Assembly: GCA_963817405.1 (NCBI GenBank)
Contig: CAWFNW010000003.1
Span: 496,001 to 560,000 of the forward strand
DNA length: 64,000 nucleotides
Source of the DNA: CAWFNW01 sp963817405
GTDB lineage: Bacteria; Actinomycetota; Coriobacteriia; Anaerosomatales; Anaerosomataceae
Direction: 5' to 3'
Below, piece by piece: positions 1-9,005 of this stretch (the stretch's first letter is position 1; the number at the start of each line of letters is the position of its first letter). The notes under the pieces are model-generated. The model was not told where the DNA came from. It saw only the letters and a program-made list of their open reading frames with translations, and searched no databases. The translations under genes and the position numbers were made by a program.

Positions 1-777
1 CACGCCGCCGGTTCGGGTCACCCGGGTGGGTCGCTCTCGTCTGCGGACATCGTAGCGACGCTCTACGCGGGGGTGCTCGACCACGACCCGGCGGACGCTC
101 TCGCTGAAGGTCGGGACCGCTTCGTGCTCTCAAAGGGCCACGCGGCCCCGGTACTCTACGCCGCGCTCGCCGAGACCGGCTACTTCGGGCGGGATCACCT
201 CGGCACGCTGAGACAGCTGGGCTCCATGCTCCAGGGCCACCCGGACTGCCTGAAAACGCCGGGTGTCGAGGTCTCAACAGGCTCGCTCGGGCAGGGTCTC
301 GCGATCTCGAACGGCATCGGCCTCGCGCTCAAGCTCGACGAACGCTTTGAGCCGACGGTGTTCTGCCTGCTCGGCGATGGCGAACTCCAGGAAGGCGAGG
401 TGTGGGAGGCGGCGATGTTCGCGCCGCACCACGGCCTCACGAATGTCGTTGCGATCGTCGACAACAATGGGCTGCAGATCGACGGCTCATGCACGGACGT
501 CATGTGCCTCGGGGACATTGCGCGGAAGTTCGAGGCATTCGGCTGGAAACCCGTTGAGGTGGACGGCCACGAGGTCGAGGCACTCGCCGCCGTGCTTGCT
601 CACGCCCGGACGCTCGCCGAGGGCGAGGGCCGTCCGGTGGTTGTCGTCTGTCACACCATCAAGGGCCGCGGCGTGTCGTTCATGGAGGGCAGTGCCGAGT
701 GGCACGGCAAGGCGCCGAATGCGGAACAGACCGCCCAGGCGCTCGCCGAACTCGGCTGCGAAAGGAGCGCGCGATGA
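1..777 (+). CDS. Transketolase, N-terminal (TPP-binding) subunit, 5'-truncated by window edge
   Basis: The reading frame is open from base 1, so the start lies upstream; 258 residues are visible of the usual 270-280. The visible part begins in the conserved HAAGSGHPGGSLS stretch. The thiamine diphosphate motif is present as GDGELQEGE followed about 25 residues later by DNNGLQIDG. The protein is one half of a split transketolase, which moves two-carbon ketol units in the non-oxidative pentose phosphate pathway in the cytoplasm. Its stop overlaps the ATG of the C-terminal subunit (ATGA), so the two halves are almost certainly translationally coupled and form a heteromer. Confidence 0.93.
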   Translation, partial: HAAGSGHPGGSLSSADIVATLYAGVLDHDPADALAEGRDRFVLSKGHAAPVLYAALAETGYFGRDHLGTLRQLGSMLQGHPDCLKTPGVEVSTGSLGQGLAISNGIGLALKLDERFEPTVFCLLGDGELQEGEVWEAAMFAPHHGLTNVVAIVDNNGLQIDGSCTDVMCLGDIARKFEAFGWKPVEVDGHEVEALAAVLAHARTLAEGEGRPVVVVCHTIKGRGVSFMEGSAEWHGKAPNAEQTAQALAELGCERSAR

Positions 778-1715
778 GCGACAGGCGCGCAACGCGGGAG
801 GCCTACGGAGCCACCCTGGTGGAGCTCGTTGCAGCCGGCGCCGACATCGTCGTCGTCGAAGCCGACCTTTCGAAGTCGACGACGACGGCGACCTTCGAGA
901 AGGCGTACCCGGACCGCTTCTTCAACGCCGGTGTCGCCGAGCAGAACATGATCGGGACCGCCGCCGGCCTTGCGGTCGGCGGCAAGGTGGCCTTCACCGG
1001 CAGCTTCGCGGTCTTCGCCACGGGGCGCGCGTACGACCAGGTGCGCAACACGGTGTGCTACTCGAGGCTGAACGTGAAGCTTGCGCCCACGCACGCCGGA
1101 ATCACTGTCGGACCCGATGGCGGCAGCCACCAGATGCTCGAGGACCTCGCGCTCATGCGAGCGCTCCCCGGCATGCGAGTACTCGTACCCGCCGACTTCA
1201 CGGCCGCGGCGAGCGCGATCCGACTTGCGGCGGCCACTCCCGGGCCCTTCTACGTGCGTCTCGGCCGGGCGGCGGTGCCGCGCATCCACGAGGACGGCTT
1301 CACGCTCGAGCTCGGCCGCGCGTACACGCTTCGCGTGGGCGCGGACGTGACCATCGCGGCGTGCGGCGTCATGGTCGAGCGTGCGCTCGGCGCAGCCGAG
1401 CTCCTTGCCACCGAAGGCATCAACGCCGAGGTACTCGATGTCGCGACGATCAAGCCGATCGACGTCGAGACGATCGTCGAGTCGGTCGGGAGGACCGGCG
1501 CCGTCGTCACCGCCGAGGAGCACTCGATCATCGGCGGTCTCGGCTCGGCTGTCGCCGAGGTCATCGGCGAGCGCGTGCCGGTGCCGCTTCGCCGCGTTGG
1601 CGTCCGCGATGTCTTTGGCACGTCCGGCGACCCGGAGGCGCTCATGGAGTACTTTGGACTCACCGCGGACGCGATTGCGGCCGCCGCGCGCGAGGTCATT
1701 GCCGCCAAGATGTGA
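774..1715 (+). CDS. Transketolase, C-terminal (pyrimidine-binding) subunit
   Basis: This 313-residue protein carries the transketolase pyrimidine-binding domain (EADLSKST near the start, then FFNAGVAEQNMIGTAAGLA, which contains the catalytic-type Glu that activates TPP) and the C-terminal transketolase domain (VTAEEHSIIGGLGSAVAEV). It pairs with the overlapping N-terminal subunit to make a full transketolase. The start at 774 is preceded by AAAGGAG about 7 bases upstream and overlaps the previous stop; longer upstream in-frame starts would run deep into the first subunit and are rejected. Split transketolases are common in Actinomycetota, Firmicutes and archaea. Confidence 0.93.
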   Translation: MSDRRATREAYGATLVELVAAGADIVVVEADLSKSTTTATFEKAYPDRFFNAGVAEQNMIGTAAGLAVGGKVAFTGSFAVFATGRAYDQVRNTVCYSRLNVKLAPTHAGITVGPDGGSHQMLEDLALMRALPGMRVLVPADFTAAASAIRLAAATPGPFYVRLGRAAVPRIHEDGFTLELGRAYTLRVGADVTIAACGVMVERALGAAELLATEGINAEVLDVATIKPIDVETIVESVGRTGAVVTAEEHSIIGGLGSAVAEVIGERVPVPLRRVGVRDVFGTSGDPEALMEYFGLTADAIAAAAREVIAAKM

Positions 1716-1777
1716 ACGGCTCGTGTACAAAGAGTGACGCAGCGCAGCGTGGCGCGGTTCGACGGCAGCTGCTTTGC

Positions 1778-1783
1778 TAGAAT
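1778..1783 (+). promoter_or_regulatory. Candidate -10 box (TAGAAT) for ftsEX
   Basis: TAGAAT lies 35 bases before the ftsE start in the 103-base gap after the transketolase genes. The same hexamer or TATACT/TAGACT precedes several other transcription units in this window. No convincing -35 is seen, so confidence is moderate. Confidence 0.45.
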
Positions 1784-1818
1784 GGCTTGGATATGCTCAC
1801 CGATGGATGGGGCACTGC

Positions 1819-2505
1819 ATGATATCAATGCGGAACGTCAGCAAGACGTACACCGCTGAGCTGGCTGCGCTGAGCGATGTGAATGTCGACATCGAGCAGG
1901 GCGAATTCGTCTTCCTCGTCGGCCACTCGGGATCCGGAAAGTCCACCTTCATCAAGCTGTTGCTTCGCGAGATCCTGCCCACTGCGGGCGCGATCACGGT
2001 CGCGGGCCAGGACCTCACGCACATGAAGAGCTGGAAGATACCGTACCTGCGCCGCAACATCGGCTGCGTTTTCCAGGATTTCAAGCTGCTGCCGAACAAG
2101 ACGACGTACGAGAACGTCGCGTTCGCGCTCGAGGTCATCGGCCGGAGCAAGCACGTCGTGCGCACCCAGGTGCCCGAAGTGCTCCGCCTCGTTGGCCTGG
2201 AGGACAAGATCGAGTCGTACCCCGACGAGCTCTCCGGTGGCGAGCAGCAGCGCGTCTCTATCGCGCGCGCGTTCGTCAACCGGCCGCCATTGCTTCTCGC
2301 CGATGAGCCTACCGGCAACCTCGATCCTGCCACCTCGCTCGGCATCATGAGCCTGCTGTCGCGCATCAACAAGACGGGGACTACGGTGCTCGTCGCCACG
2401 CACGACCGTGAGATGGTCGACTCGATGCGCCGTCGCGTGATCGCGCTTGAGAATGGCCGCATCATCCGCGACCAGGACCGGGGAGTGTACGGCTATGGCG
2501 ATTAA
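1819..2505 (+). CDS. ftsE: Cell division ATP-binding protein FtsE
   Basis: A 228-residue ABC ATPase. Walker A is GHSGSGKS at residues 35-42, the ABC signature is LSGGEQQRVSIARA and Walker B is LLLADEPTGNLD; the D-loop and a switch His (ATHD) follow. With FtsX it forms the FtsEX complex that couples ATP hydrolysis at the membrane to activation of peptidoglycan hydrolases during division. The ATG at 1819 has GGATGGGG about 7 bases upstream and starts just before the conserved N-terminus, so it is preferred over the GTG/ATG codons upstream. It overlaps ftsX by 11 bases. Confidence 0.95.
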   Translation: MISMRNVSKTYTAELAALSDVNVDIEQGEFVFLVGHSGSGKSTFIKLLLREILPTAGAITVAGQDLTHMKSWKIPYLRRNIGCVFQDFKLLPNKTTYENVAFALEVIGRSKHVVRTQVPEVLRLVGLEDKIESYPDELSGGEQQRVSIARAFVNRPPLLLADEPTGNLDPATSLGIMSLLSRINKTGTTVLVATHDREMVDSMRRRVIALENGRIIRDQDRGVYGYGD

Positions 2506-3409
2506 CCTCAACTACTTCATTCGTGAGTCGCTGACGAGCTTCCGGCGCAACTGGGTGATGAGCCTCGGCGCCGTGATCACCATCTACCTCTCGCTCCTTA
2601 TCGTGGGCGTCTCGGTTGGCGGCAGCATGATCGCGTCGCAGGTCGTGAAGGACGTCGAAGAGAAGGTGCAGATCCGCGTGTTCCTGAAGGACGGCGCGGC
2701 TCCAGCCGATCTTGACGCGCTGCAGTCGGTGTTGGAGAAAGACGCCCGAGTGAAGTCCGTCACCTACACCACCAAGGAGCAGGCGCTCGAGGAGTTCGCG
2801 CAGACGATGTCCGAGAGCCCCGAGCTCGTGGACCAGCTGGAGACGAATCCCCTGCCGGCGTCGTTCGATGTGGACCTCAAGAAGCCGCAGGACGTCATCG
2901 CTGTGGTCGAGATGATCAAGGCCGAGCCCTCGTTCGCGGCGGTCGCCGATCGGCCGGAGGACCCAGAGAAGTCGCTCAAGTACGGGCAGCAGATCGTGAA
3001 CCGCCTCTTCGCATTCACGCGCATCCTGCGTATCGTCGGCGTCGTGTTCATCGTGATGCTCGCCATCATCAGCCTCATCTTCATCAACAACACCATCAGG
3101 CTCGCGATCTACTCGCGCCGCAAGGAGATCGGCATCATGCGCCTGGTCGGCGCATCGAACTGGTTCATCCGGACGCCGTTCATGCTCGAAGGCGTGCTGC
3201 AGAGCCTCGTCGGTGCGGCGCTCGCGCTCCTGACGCTTGGGCTCATCCAGGCATTCGTGATGCCCAAGGTCGTCGATACCGTGTCGTTCCTCCCGGTGTC
3301 GCTCTCCGGGACCAGTGCGGTACAGATCGCGCTCCTCCTCGTGGTGGGTGGCATCATGATCGGCCTGGCGGGCTCGACCTTCGCGCTCCGCCGCTACCTG
3401 AGAGTCTAA
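2495..3409 (+). CDS. ftsX: Cell division protein FtsX (permease-like)
   Basis: A 304-residue FtsX protein. One membrane segment lies near residues 20-45, followed by an extracytoplasmic domain of roughly 125 residues, then three membrane segments in the C-terminal FtsX/MacB-type domain, with the conserved NTIRLAIYSRRKEIGIMRLVGASNWFIRTPF coupling region between TM2 and TM3. It is the membrane partner of FtsE. The ATG at 2495 is inside the ftsE 3' end and is followed directly by the typical N-terminal RESLTSFRRN amphipathic stretch. The S41 protease gene follows after 4 bases, so the three genes form one operon. Confidence 0.95.
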   Translation: MAINLNYFIRESLTSFRRNWVMSLGAVITIYLSLLIVGVSVGGSMIASQVVKDVEEKVQIRVFLKDGAAPADLDALQSVLEKDARVKSVTYTTKEQALEEFAQTMSESPELVDQLETNPLPASFDVDLKKPQDVIAVVEMIKAEPSFAAVADRPEDPEKSLKYGQQIVNRLFAFTRILRIVGVVFIVMLAIISLIFINNTIRLAIYSRRKEIGIMRLVGASNWFIRTPFMLEGVLQSLVGAALALLTLGLIQAFVMPKVVDTVSFLPVSLSGTSAVQIALLLVVGGIMIGLAGSTFALRRYLRV

Positions 3410-3413
3410 TGAC

Positions 3414-4604
3414 ATGAACACACCTCTGAAGCTGGCCATCGGCGCTGCCGTGGCCCTGATGCTCGTGACCGCTGCCTTCGCGGGCGGTATTGCCTACGAC
3501 CGGTACGCCGCGGACCGCCTGGCGCTGGTGCCGGCGGTGGCCTCTCCGACGTCTCCGGAGAAGGCGGCCCGCGAGGTGCTCGGCATCATCAATGACGAGG
3601 CGCTCGACCCCAGCAACGACGCGTCGCTCACGGCCGGGGTGGTGCAGGGCCTGCTCGACGCGCTCGACGATCCCTACGCCAACTACTTCGACGCCAAGCA
3701 TTTCGAGTACTTCGGCGAGCAGACTCGCGGGGACTTCTTCGGTATCGGCATCACTATCTCAGACCGTGACGGTCAGCCGTACGTGGTCTCCGTGATTGCC
3801 GGCACGCCCGCCGAGGCCGCCGGGCTCAAAGCGGACGACGTGATCGTGTCCATCGATGGTGTGAAGCGCAACAAGTGGGACCTCGACGAGGTGGTCAAGC
3901 GGGTGCGCGGGCCGGAAGGCACGACGGTCAAGCTTGAGATCATCCGCGAGGGCCAGAAAGCTCCACTGCCGTTCACGATCACGCGGGCCAGGATCGACGT
4001 GCCCAACCTAGAGCAGGAGCTCGTCGGCAAGGATGTGGGTTACGTTCGGCTCTACACCTTCAACGAGAAGAGCGTCGGCGATGTGGCGGACGCCATCGCT
4101 GCCCTCACGAAGAAGGGCGCCAAGGGCTTCGTGCTCGACCTGCGCGACAACCCGGGCGGGCTCTTGGACTCGTCGGTCGACATGCTGTCGCTCTTCGTGA
4201 AGGACGGCATAGCCGTTCGCGTCGAGGGCCGCAATCCGAGCTCGAATGCCGAGTACCGCGTGAGCGGCAAGACCGCGACGGACGCTCCGCTCGTCGTGCT
4301 CGTGAATGAGAACTCAGCGTCGGCGAGCGAGATCGTTGCCGGTGGGCTTCAGGACTACGCTCGCGCCACGATCGTCGGCGTGAAGACCTTCGGCAAGGGA
4401 AGCGTGCAGCAGATCGAGGAGTTGTCCTTCGGCGGCGCCATCAAGCTCACAATCGCGCACTACCTGACGCCCAAGGGGCGCGTCATCGACAAGAAGGGCG
4501 TTGTGCCCGACGTCGAGGTGCCCATGAAGGCGGAGTTGCAGGCCGAGCGGGCAACCGACGTGCAGTTCGAGCGCGCGGTCGAGGAACTCAGAAGGCTGAT
4601 CTAG
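3414..4604 (+). CDS. Carboxy-terminal processing protease (S41 family, PDZ)
   Basis: This 396-residue protein has an N-terminal membrane/signal segment (residues about 5-25), a PDZ domain (roughly residues 100-175, with GIGITISDRDGQPYVVSVI and GLKADDVIVSIDG) and an S41 peptidase domain. The Ser/Lys dyad region is recognisable as NSASASEIVAGGLQD and VKTFGKGSVQ. S41 proteases act outside the cytoplasmic membrane and trim or degrade exported proteins, including cell-wall hydrolases. Its place directly behind ftsEX (4-base gap) fits a role in peptidoglycan remodelling during division, which is inference from position. Confidence 0.93.
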   Translation: MNTPLKLAIGAAVALMLVTAAFAGGIAYDRYAADRLALVPAVASPTSPEKAAREVLGIINDEALDPSNDASLTAGVVQGLLDALDDPYANYFDAKHFEYFGEQTRGDFFGIGITISDRDGQPYVVSVIAGTPAEAAGLKADDVIVSIDGVKRNKWDLDEVVKRVRGPEGTTVKLEIIREGQKAPLPFTITRARIDVPNLEQELVGKDVGYVRLYTFNEKSVGDVADAIAALTKKGAKGFVLDLRDNPGGLLDSSVDMLSLFVKDGIAVRVEGRNPSSNAEYRVSGKTATDAPLVVLVNENSASASEIVAGGLQDYARATIVGVKTFGKGSVQQIEELSFGGAIKLTIAHYLTPKGRVIDKKGVVPDVEVPMKAELQAERATDVQFERAVEELRRLI

Positions 4605-4649
4605 TACCGCGCCGCTCGCGCGGGCCGGGCGACAGCGTGTCTGGCGGAG

Positions 4650-5102
4650 CTAGTCTTCGTCGTCCTCTTCGTCCAGCACGACGAACGACTGCGGGTCGAA
4701 GACGTCGAGCTCAGGCACGCGCAGCGCACGGGTGTCGACCTCAGCCACATCCTCGGTCGCAACGAGCTCGAGCAGCGCACCGTCACCGTGGAGTTGGAAG
4801 CGCGTGCCGGTCTCCGTGGCAGTGAAGTCGAGGTAGCGGAAACTCGCCACGTTGAGAAACAGGCAGCCGTTCACGAGCATCGTCGAGGACTCGGGATCGG
4901 CCATGATCTTCACGAGCGTGCCGCGACCCTCTGCGATCACCTCGTCGTCGACGGTGTAGCGGTATGAGAACGCCTCGACAGTCTCCATGGCGCGAACCAT
5001 GTCGCGCATCGTGGCGAGGGTGCCGGTGCCGATGAGACACGGGTTGAGGTCGCGCGGGTGTTGCATCCAGACTCCCAACGCTCGGGTGTAGAGTTGCACC
5101 AT
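4650..5102 (-). CDS. Hypothetical protein, 150 aa, acidic C-terminus
   Basis: I do not recognise a family. The 150-residue product has no membrane segment or signal peptide and ends in a very acidic tail (LDEEDDED). The central part alternates beta-like stretches (FSYRYTVDDEVIAEGRGTLVKIM, then FRYLDFTATETGTRFQLHGDG), suggesting a small soluble beta-rich domain. The ATG at 5102 has AGGA about 8 bases upstream; an internal ATG at 5066 with GGGAG 5 bases upstream is a possible alternative. It is transcribed convergently with the S41 protease and divergently from RNase R (87-base gap). A much longer frame on this strand running under rnr is a GC-driven shadow. Confidence 0.6.
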   Translation of the reverse strand: MVQLYTRALGVWMQHPRDLNPCLIGTGTLATMRDMVRAMETVEAFSYRYTVDDEVIAEGRGTLVKIMADPESSTMLVNGCLFLNVASFRYLDFTATETGTRFQLHGDGALLELVATEDVAEVDTRALRVPELDVFDPQSFVVLDEEDDED

Positions 5103-5189
5103 ACAGAGATTCCTGCGCGTGGGCAAGCATGTCGCGTGCCGTACGACGGGGCTTGTCCGAGACGCAGGCGTGACGCCGAGGGGGCAGCC

Positions 5190-7271
5190 GTGCGACCTGA
5201 GAAGCTCGTCATGAAGGCGCTTCGAAGCGCCGCGCGCGCGATGACCCCGGAGGAAGTAGCGCTCTCGCTCGAGGAGGGCCTGTCTTCCGAGCGGACCGCC
5301 ACGGTGCTTGCGGGGCTTGCGCGTTCGGGTGCCGTCGCCGAGCTTCCGAACGGGCGGTTCTTGGCGCTTCGGGAGCGCAACGTCCTCGTCGGTCGCCTCA
5401 GCATGAACCGCCGCGGCTTCGGTTTCGTGCGCACGCCCGTGGGCGAGGTCTACGTCGCGCCCCGGGACACTGCCGGCGCGCTCCACGGCGATACGGTCGC
5501 CGTCCGTCTCGACACGAAGCGCCACCGCGAGGGTCGCCGCGGCGAGGTCGTGCAGGTCGTCGAGCGCTCGCTCACGAGCGTGGTGGGCCGCTTCGAGCGG
5601 CACGGCGGCATGGGCATCGTCGTGCCGAGCGACTCGCGCATCAGAAGCGAGGTCATCGTTGACCCGAAGCAGGGTCCGAGCGCGAACCACAACGACATCG
5701 TCGTTGCTCGCATCACCCGCTACCCGACGACGCGTGACGCGATGCAGGGCGCCATCGAAGAGGTCCTCGGCCCGGAGACAGCGCCGGGCGTGGACGTCGA
5801 GATCGTCATCCGCGAGCACTCGCTCAAGACGCGCTTCGACGAGGAGGTCGAGGCCGCGGCGAACGCGCTCGGCCAGGATGTCGAAGGTGAGCTCTCGCGT
5901 GGACGCGTGGACGTGCGCGATGTCTTCACCATCACGATTGATCCGGTGGACGCCAAGGACTTCGATGACGCCATATCGCTCGAGCGGCGCGACGGCGGCT
6001 TCCGCCTGTGGGTGCACATCGCCGACGTCAGCCACTACGTGCCGTGGGCGAGCGTCATCGACGAGGAAGCGCGCGTGCGGGCCACCTCGGTGTATCTGGT
6101 CGACCGAGTGCTGCCGATGCTGCCGGAGCACCTGAGCAACGGGATCTGCTCGCTCAACCCGCGCGAGGATCGCCTGACCTTCACGGTCCAGATCGACTGC
6201 GACAAGACCGGACTGGTCGAAGGCTACCGGCTCTACCCTTCGGTCATGCGTTCCGATCACCGCTTCAACTACGACGAGGTCGACGAGTGGCTCAAGGCGG
6301 GCGCAGGCTGCCCGGATGCCGAGTCGAAGCTGCTGCTCGAAGACTTCCGCTCGCTCGCGGCTGCCATCCACACGCGGCGAATCGCCCGCGGTGGCCTCGA
6401 CTTCGAGACGGTCGAGGCGCGGGTGCTGCTGGATGGCGAGGGGCATCCCACGGGCGTCTCGATTCGCAAGCGCACGGTTGCCACCAACATGATCGAAGAA
6501 GCGATGATCTTCGCGAACGAGGTCGTCGCCCGTCACATGCGCGACGCCAAGGCGCCGATGGTCTACCGCATCCACGAGGACCCCGACCCCGACGCGCTCG
6601 AGCAGGTTGCGGTCGTGCTGAAGGAGTTCGACTACCCGATCTCGGATGTCCACGGCGCGAGCCCGCAGACCTTCCAGCGCATCGTGAAGTTCGCCGAGGG
6701 GCGCCCTGAGGAGCTCCTCATCAACTCGCTCCTGCTGCGCGCACTTGAGCGCGCGCGCTATGCGGACTACCTCGTCGAGCACTTCGGGCTGGCCTCAGAG
6801 GCGTACACGCACTTCACGAGCCCCATCCGCCGCTACCCCGACCTCATCGTGCACCGGTTGCTCAAGGCGCAGCTCACCGGCACGCTCGGGAAGGAGCCGA
6901 CCGCCAGCATGGTTGCCGAGCTGGGGTGGCTGGCTGACCACTGCTCGACGATGGAGCGGGAGGCGGAGGCCGCCGAGGATGCGTCGCAGCGCGTGAAGCT
7001 CGTGCAGCTCATGGGGGACCACCTCGGCGAGGTCTTCGACGGCATCATTACGGGTGTCATGGGCTTCGGCCTGTTCGTGCAGCTCGAGAACACCGCCGAG
7101 GGGCTCGTCCACGTCACCGCGATGGCTGACGACTACTACCAGCACGACGCTGAGCGCTTCATGCTCATCGGCGAGAAACGCGGTACTGTGTACCGTTTGG
7201 GGCAGCGCGTACGCGTTCGTGTGCTGGACGTGAGCATCGCCGAACGACGGATCGACTTCGAGATGGCGTAA
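5190..7271 (+). CDS. rnr: Ribonuclease R
   Basis: A 693-residue 3'-5' exoribonuclease of the RNase II/R family. Domain order: N-terminal winged-helix-like region (residues 1-60), cold-shock/OB domain (around GRLSMNRRGFGFV), RNB catalytic domain with the metal-binding Asp cluster IDPVDAKDFDDA, and a C-terminal S1 domain (GIITGVMGFGLFVQLENTAEGLVHV). It degrades structured RNA and takes part in tmRNA-mediated mRNA decay, which fits smpB and ssrA downstream. The GTG at 5190 has GAGGGGGC about 5 bases upstream and is preferred over the ATG at 5211. It lacks the long Lys-rich C-terminal tail found in some family members. Confidence 0.93.
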   Translation: MRPEKLVMKALRSAARAMTPEEVALSLEEGLSSERTATVLAGLARSGAVAELPNGRFLALRERNVLVGRLSMNRRGFGFVRTPVGEVYVAPRDTAGALHGDTVAVRLDTKRHREGRRGEVVQVVERSLTSVVGRFERHGGMGIVVPSDSRIRSEVIVDPKQGPSANHNDIVVARITRYPTTRDAMQGAIEEVLGPETAPGVDVEIVIREHSLKTRFDEEVEAAANALGQDVEGELSRGRVDVRDVFTITIDPVDAKDFDDAISLERRDGGFRLWVHIADVSHYVPWASVIDEEARVRATSVYLVDRVLPMLPEHLSNGICSLNPREDRLTFTVQIDCDKTGLVEGYRLYPSVMRSDHRFNYDEVDEWLKAGAGCPDAESKLLLEDFRSLAAAIHTRRIARGGLDFETVEARVLLDGEGHPTGVSIRKRTVATNMIEEAMIFANEVVARHMRDAKAPMVYRIHEDPDPDALEQVAVVLKEFDYPISDVHGASPQTFQRIVKFAEGRPEELLINSLLLRALERARYADYLVEHFGLASEAYTHFTSPIRRYPDLIVHRLLKAQLTGTLGKEPTASMVAELGWLADHCSTMEREAEAAEDASQRVKLVQLMGDHLGEVFDGIITGVMGFGLFVQLENTAEGLVHVTAMADDYYQHDAERFMLIGEKRGTVYRLGQRVRVRVLDVSIAERRIDFEMA

Positions 7272-7360
7272 GGTCCCGCGGCGGGTCCGCGCGGTGGCGC
7301 CCGTCACGCTCGGCGGGTACACTGTCATGACGTTTCTGTATGCAATGGAGGAGGCATTTC

Positions 7361-8422
7361 ATGCGCCCTGAATCACTGGTATTCCTGCGCGAGATCGTCG
7401 AGGCACCGTCGCCGTCAGGCTACGAGCAGCCCGCAGCCCGCGTGTTCCGCGACTACGTGACGCCGCTTGCCGATGATGTCGCTACCGACGTCATGGGTTC
7501 GGTGCACGCCGTGTTGCGCGGCTCGGCTGACGGGCCGTCGGTCATGCTTGCCGGTCACATCGACGAGATCGGCTTCATGGTCACCTACATCACGGACGAG
7601 GGCTTCTGCGCCTTCGCACCCATCGGCGGCCACGACCCGCAGATCCTTCCGGGCGCGCGCGTGCACGTGCACACGGACGGCGGTGTGCTCCTGGGTGTGC
7701 TCGGCCGCCTGCCGATCCACCTCCTCGAGGAGGACGAGCGCAAGCAGGTCGTCAAGATGCACAAGATGTTCATCGACCTCGGCCTGCCAGCCGAGGACGT
7801 GAAGAAGCAGGTTCGCATCGGCGATCCGGTGACCTACGCGGTCGGTATGGAGGAGTACGGCGACGGCATGGCCGTCTCCCGTGCGTTCGACGACAAGATG
7901 GGCGCGTGGGTGGCTGCGGAGGTACTGCGACTCGTAAAGGAGGCCGGCGGCGCGAAGGGCGACTACGTCGCTGCGGCGACTGTGCAGGAGGAGATCGGGC
8001 TTCGCGGAGGGACGACCTCGGCGTACAGCCAGGACCCGGTCGTGGGCATCTCGATCGAGGTCACGCACGCCACCGACTATCTGGACGTCGACAAGCGTAA
8101 GCACGGCGAGGTCAAGTGCGGCGGCGGCCCAGTGCTCTCTCGCGGCGCCAACATCAACCCGAAGGTCTTCGCGCTCCTCGTCGAGGCTGCCGAAGCTGAG
8201 GGCATCCCGTACCAGGTCGAGGGCGCGCCTCGGGGCACCGGCACCGACGCAAACGCCATCCAGCTCTCGCGCGGCGGCAAGGCCGCTGCGCTCGTGAGCG
8301 TCCCGCTTCGCTACATGCACACGCCCACTGAGGTGCTCTCGCTCATCGATGTCGAGAACTCCGCGAAGCTCTTGGCGACGTTCGTACTGAGGCTGGAGCC
8401 GGGCACCGACTTCACCCCGTAG
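7361..8422 (+). CDS. M42 family metallopeptidase (glutamyl aminopeptidase type)
   Basis: A 353-residue cytoplasmic co-catalytic metal aminopeptidase. Recognisable elements are the metal-binding AGHIDEIGF, AFDDKMGAW, the catalytic/metal Glu pair in VQEEIGLRGG, the Asp in IEVTHATD and the C-terminal HTPTEV. Family members form dodecameric tetrahedral particles (TET) that trim peptides. GGAGGAGG lies about 8 bases before the ATG at 7361. A TACACT hexamer at 7318-7323 is a possible -10 for the M42-smpB unit; smpB begins 4 bases after the stop. Confidence 0.92.
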   Translation: MRPESLVFLREIVEAPSPSGYEQPAARVFRDYVTPLADDVATDVMGSVHAVLRGSADGPSVMLAGHIDEIGFMVTYITDEGFCAFAPIGGHDPQILPGARVHVHTDGGVLLGVLGRLPIHLLEEDERKQVVKMHKMFIDLGLPAEDVKKQVRIGDPVTYAVGMEEYGDGMAVSRAFDDKMGAWVAAEVLRLVKEAGGAKGDYVAAATVQEEIGLRGGTTSAYSQDPVVGISIEVTHATDYLDVDKRKHGEVKCGGGPVLSRGANINPKVFALLVEAAEAEGIPYQVEGAPRGTGTDANAIQLSRGGKAAALVSVPLRYMHTPTEVLSLIDVENSAKLLATFVLRLEPGTDFTP

Positions 8423-8426
8423 CACC

Positions 8427-8897
8427 ATGCCACGCGACGAACGCCTCATCTCGACCAACAAGAAGGCCTTCCACGACTACTTCGTGGAGGAGACCTTCGA
8501 GGCCGGCATCGCGCTGACCGGTACCGAGGTCAAGTCGCTCCGCGAGAACAAGGCGAGCCTGCGGGAGACGTTCGCAACCGTCCGCAAGGGCGAGGTATGG
8601 CTGCATGGCGTGCACATCGCTCCCTACAGCCACGGGAACCGGAGCAACGTTCCGTCCGAGCGGCCACGCAAGCTGTTGCTGCACAAGAATGAGATCCGAT
8701 ACCTCATCGGCAAGACCAAGGAGAAGGGTCTCACCCTGATCCCGCTCAGGATGTACTTCACGCCGGCCAACCTCGTGAAGGTGGAGCTTGGGCTGGCTCG
8801 TGGCAAGAAGCTCTACGACAAGCGTGACGCGATCGCCGACCGAGACCAGAAGCGCGACGTAGAGCGCGCACTCAAGGAGCGCACGCGCGGGGAGTAG
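8427..8897 (+). CDS. smpB: SsrA-binding protein SmpB
   Basis: A 156-residue SmpB of normal length. The N-terminal NKKAFHDYFVEETFEAGIALTGTEVKSLRENKASLRE core, the HIAPYSHGN loop and the basic C-terminal tail (KKLYDKRDAIADRDQKRDVERALKER) are all present. It binds tmRNA and brings it to stalled ribosomes; the C-terminal tail occupies the empty mRNA channel. Its partner ssrA starts about 110 bases downstream behind its own promoter. Confidence 0.97.
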   Translation: MPRDERLISTNKKAFHDYFVEETFEAGIALTGTEVKSLRENKASLRETFATVRKGEVWLHGVHIAPYSHGNRSNVPSERPRKLLLHKNEIRYLIGKTKEKGLTLIPLRMYFTPANLVKVELGLARGKKLYDKRDAIADRDQKRDVERALKERTRGE

Positions 8898-8934
8898 GCG
8901 CCGTGCGCACCCCGCTCGGCACGCGGTTCGCTCG

Positions 8935-8962
8935 TTGCACTGTCAGCGCAGGCGAGTATACT
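8935..8962 (+). promoter_or_regulatory. Promoter for ssrA
   Basis: TTGCAC (8935-8940) and TATACT (8957-8962) are separated by 16 bases, a near-consensus housekeeping promoter. Transcription would start around 8969, leaving a short 5' leader to be trimmed from the tmRNA precursor, whose mature end is at 9006. Confidence 0.75.
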
Positions 8963-9005
8963 CAACTGCGCTCGATGCACGGCTCGTTGACATGCGTCGA
9001 AATCC

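Noticed and set aside
5103..6782. Extension of the 150-aa minus-strand gene to a 710-residue frame under rnr
   Set aside because: The extension is antisense to RNase R with shadow-type composition; a good start with AGGA upstream exists at 5102.
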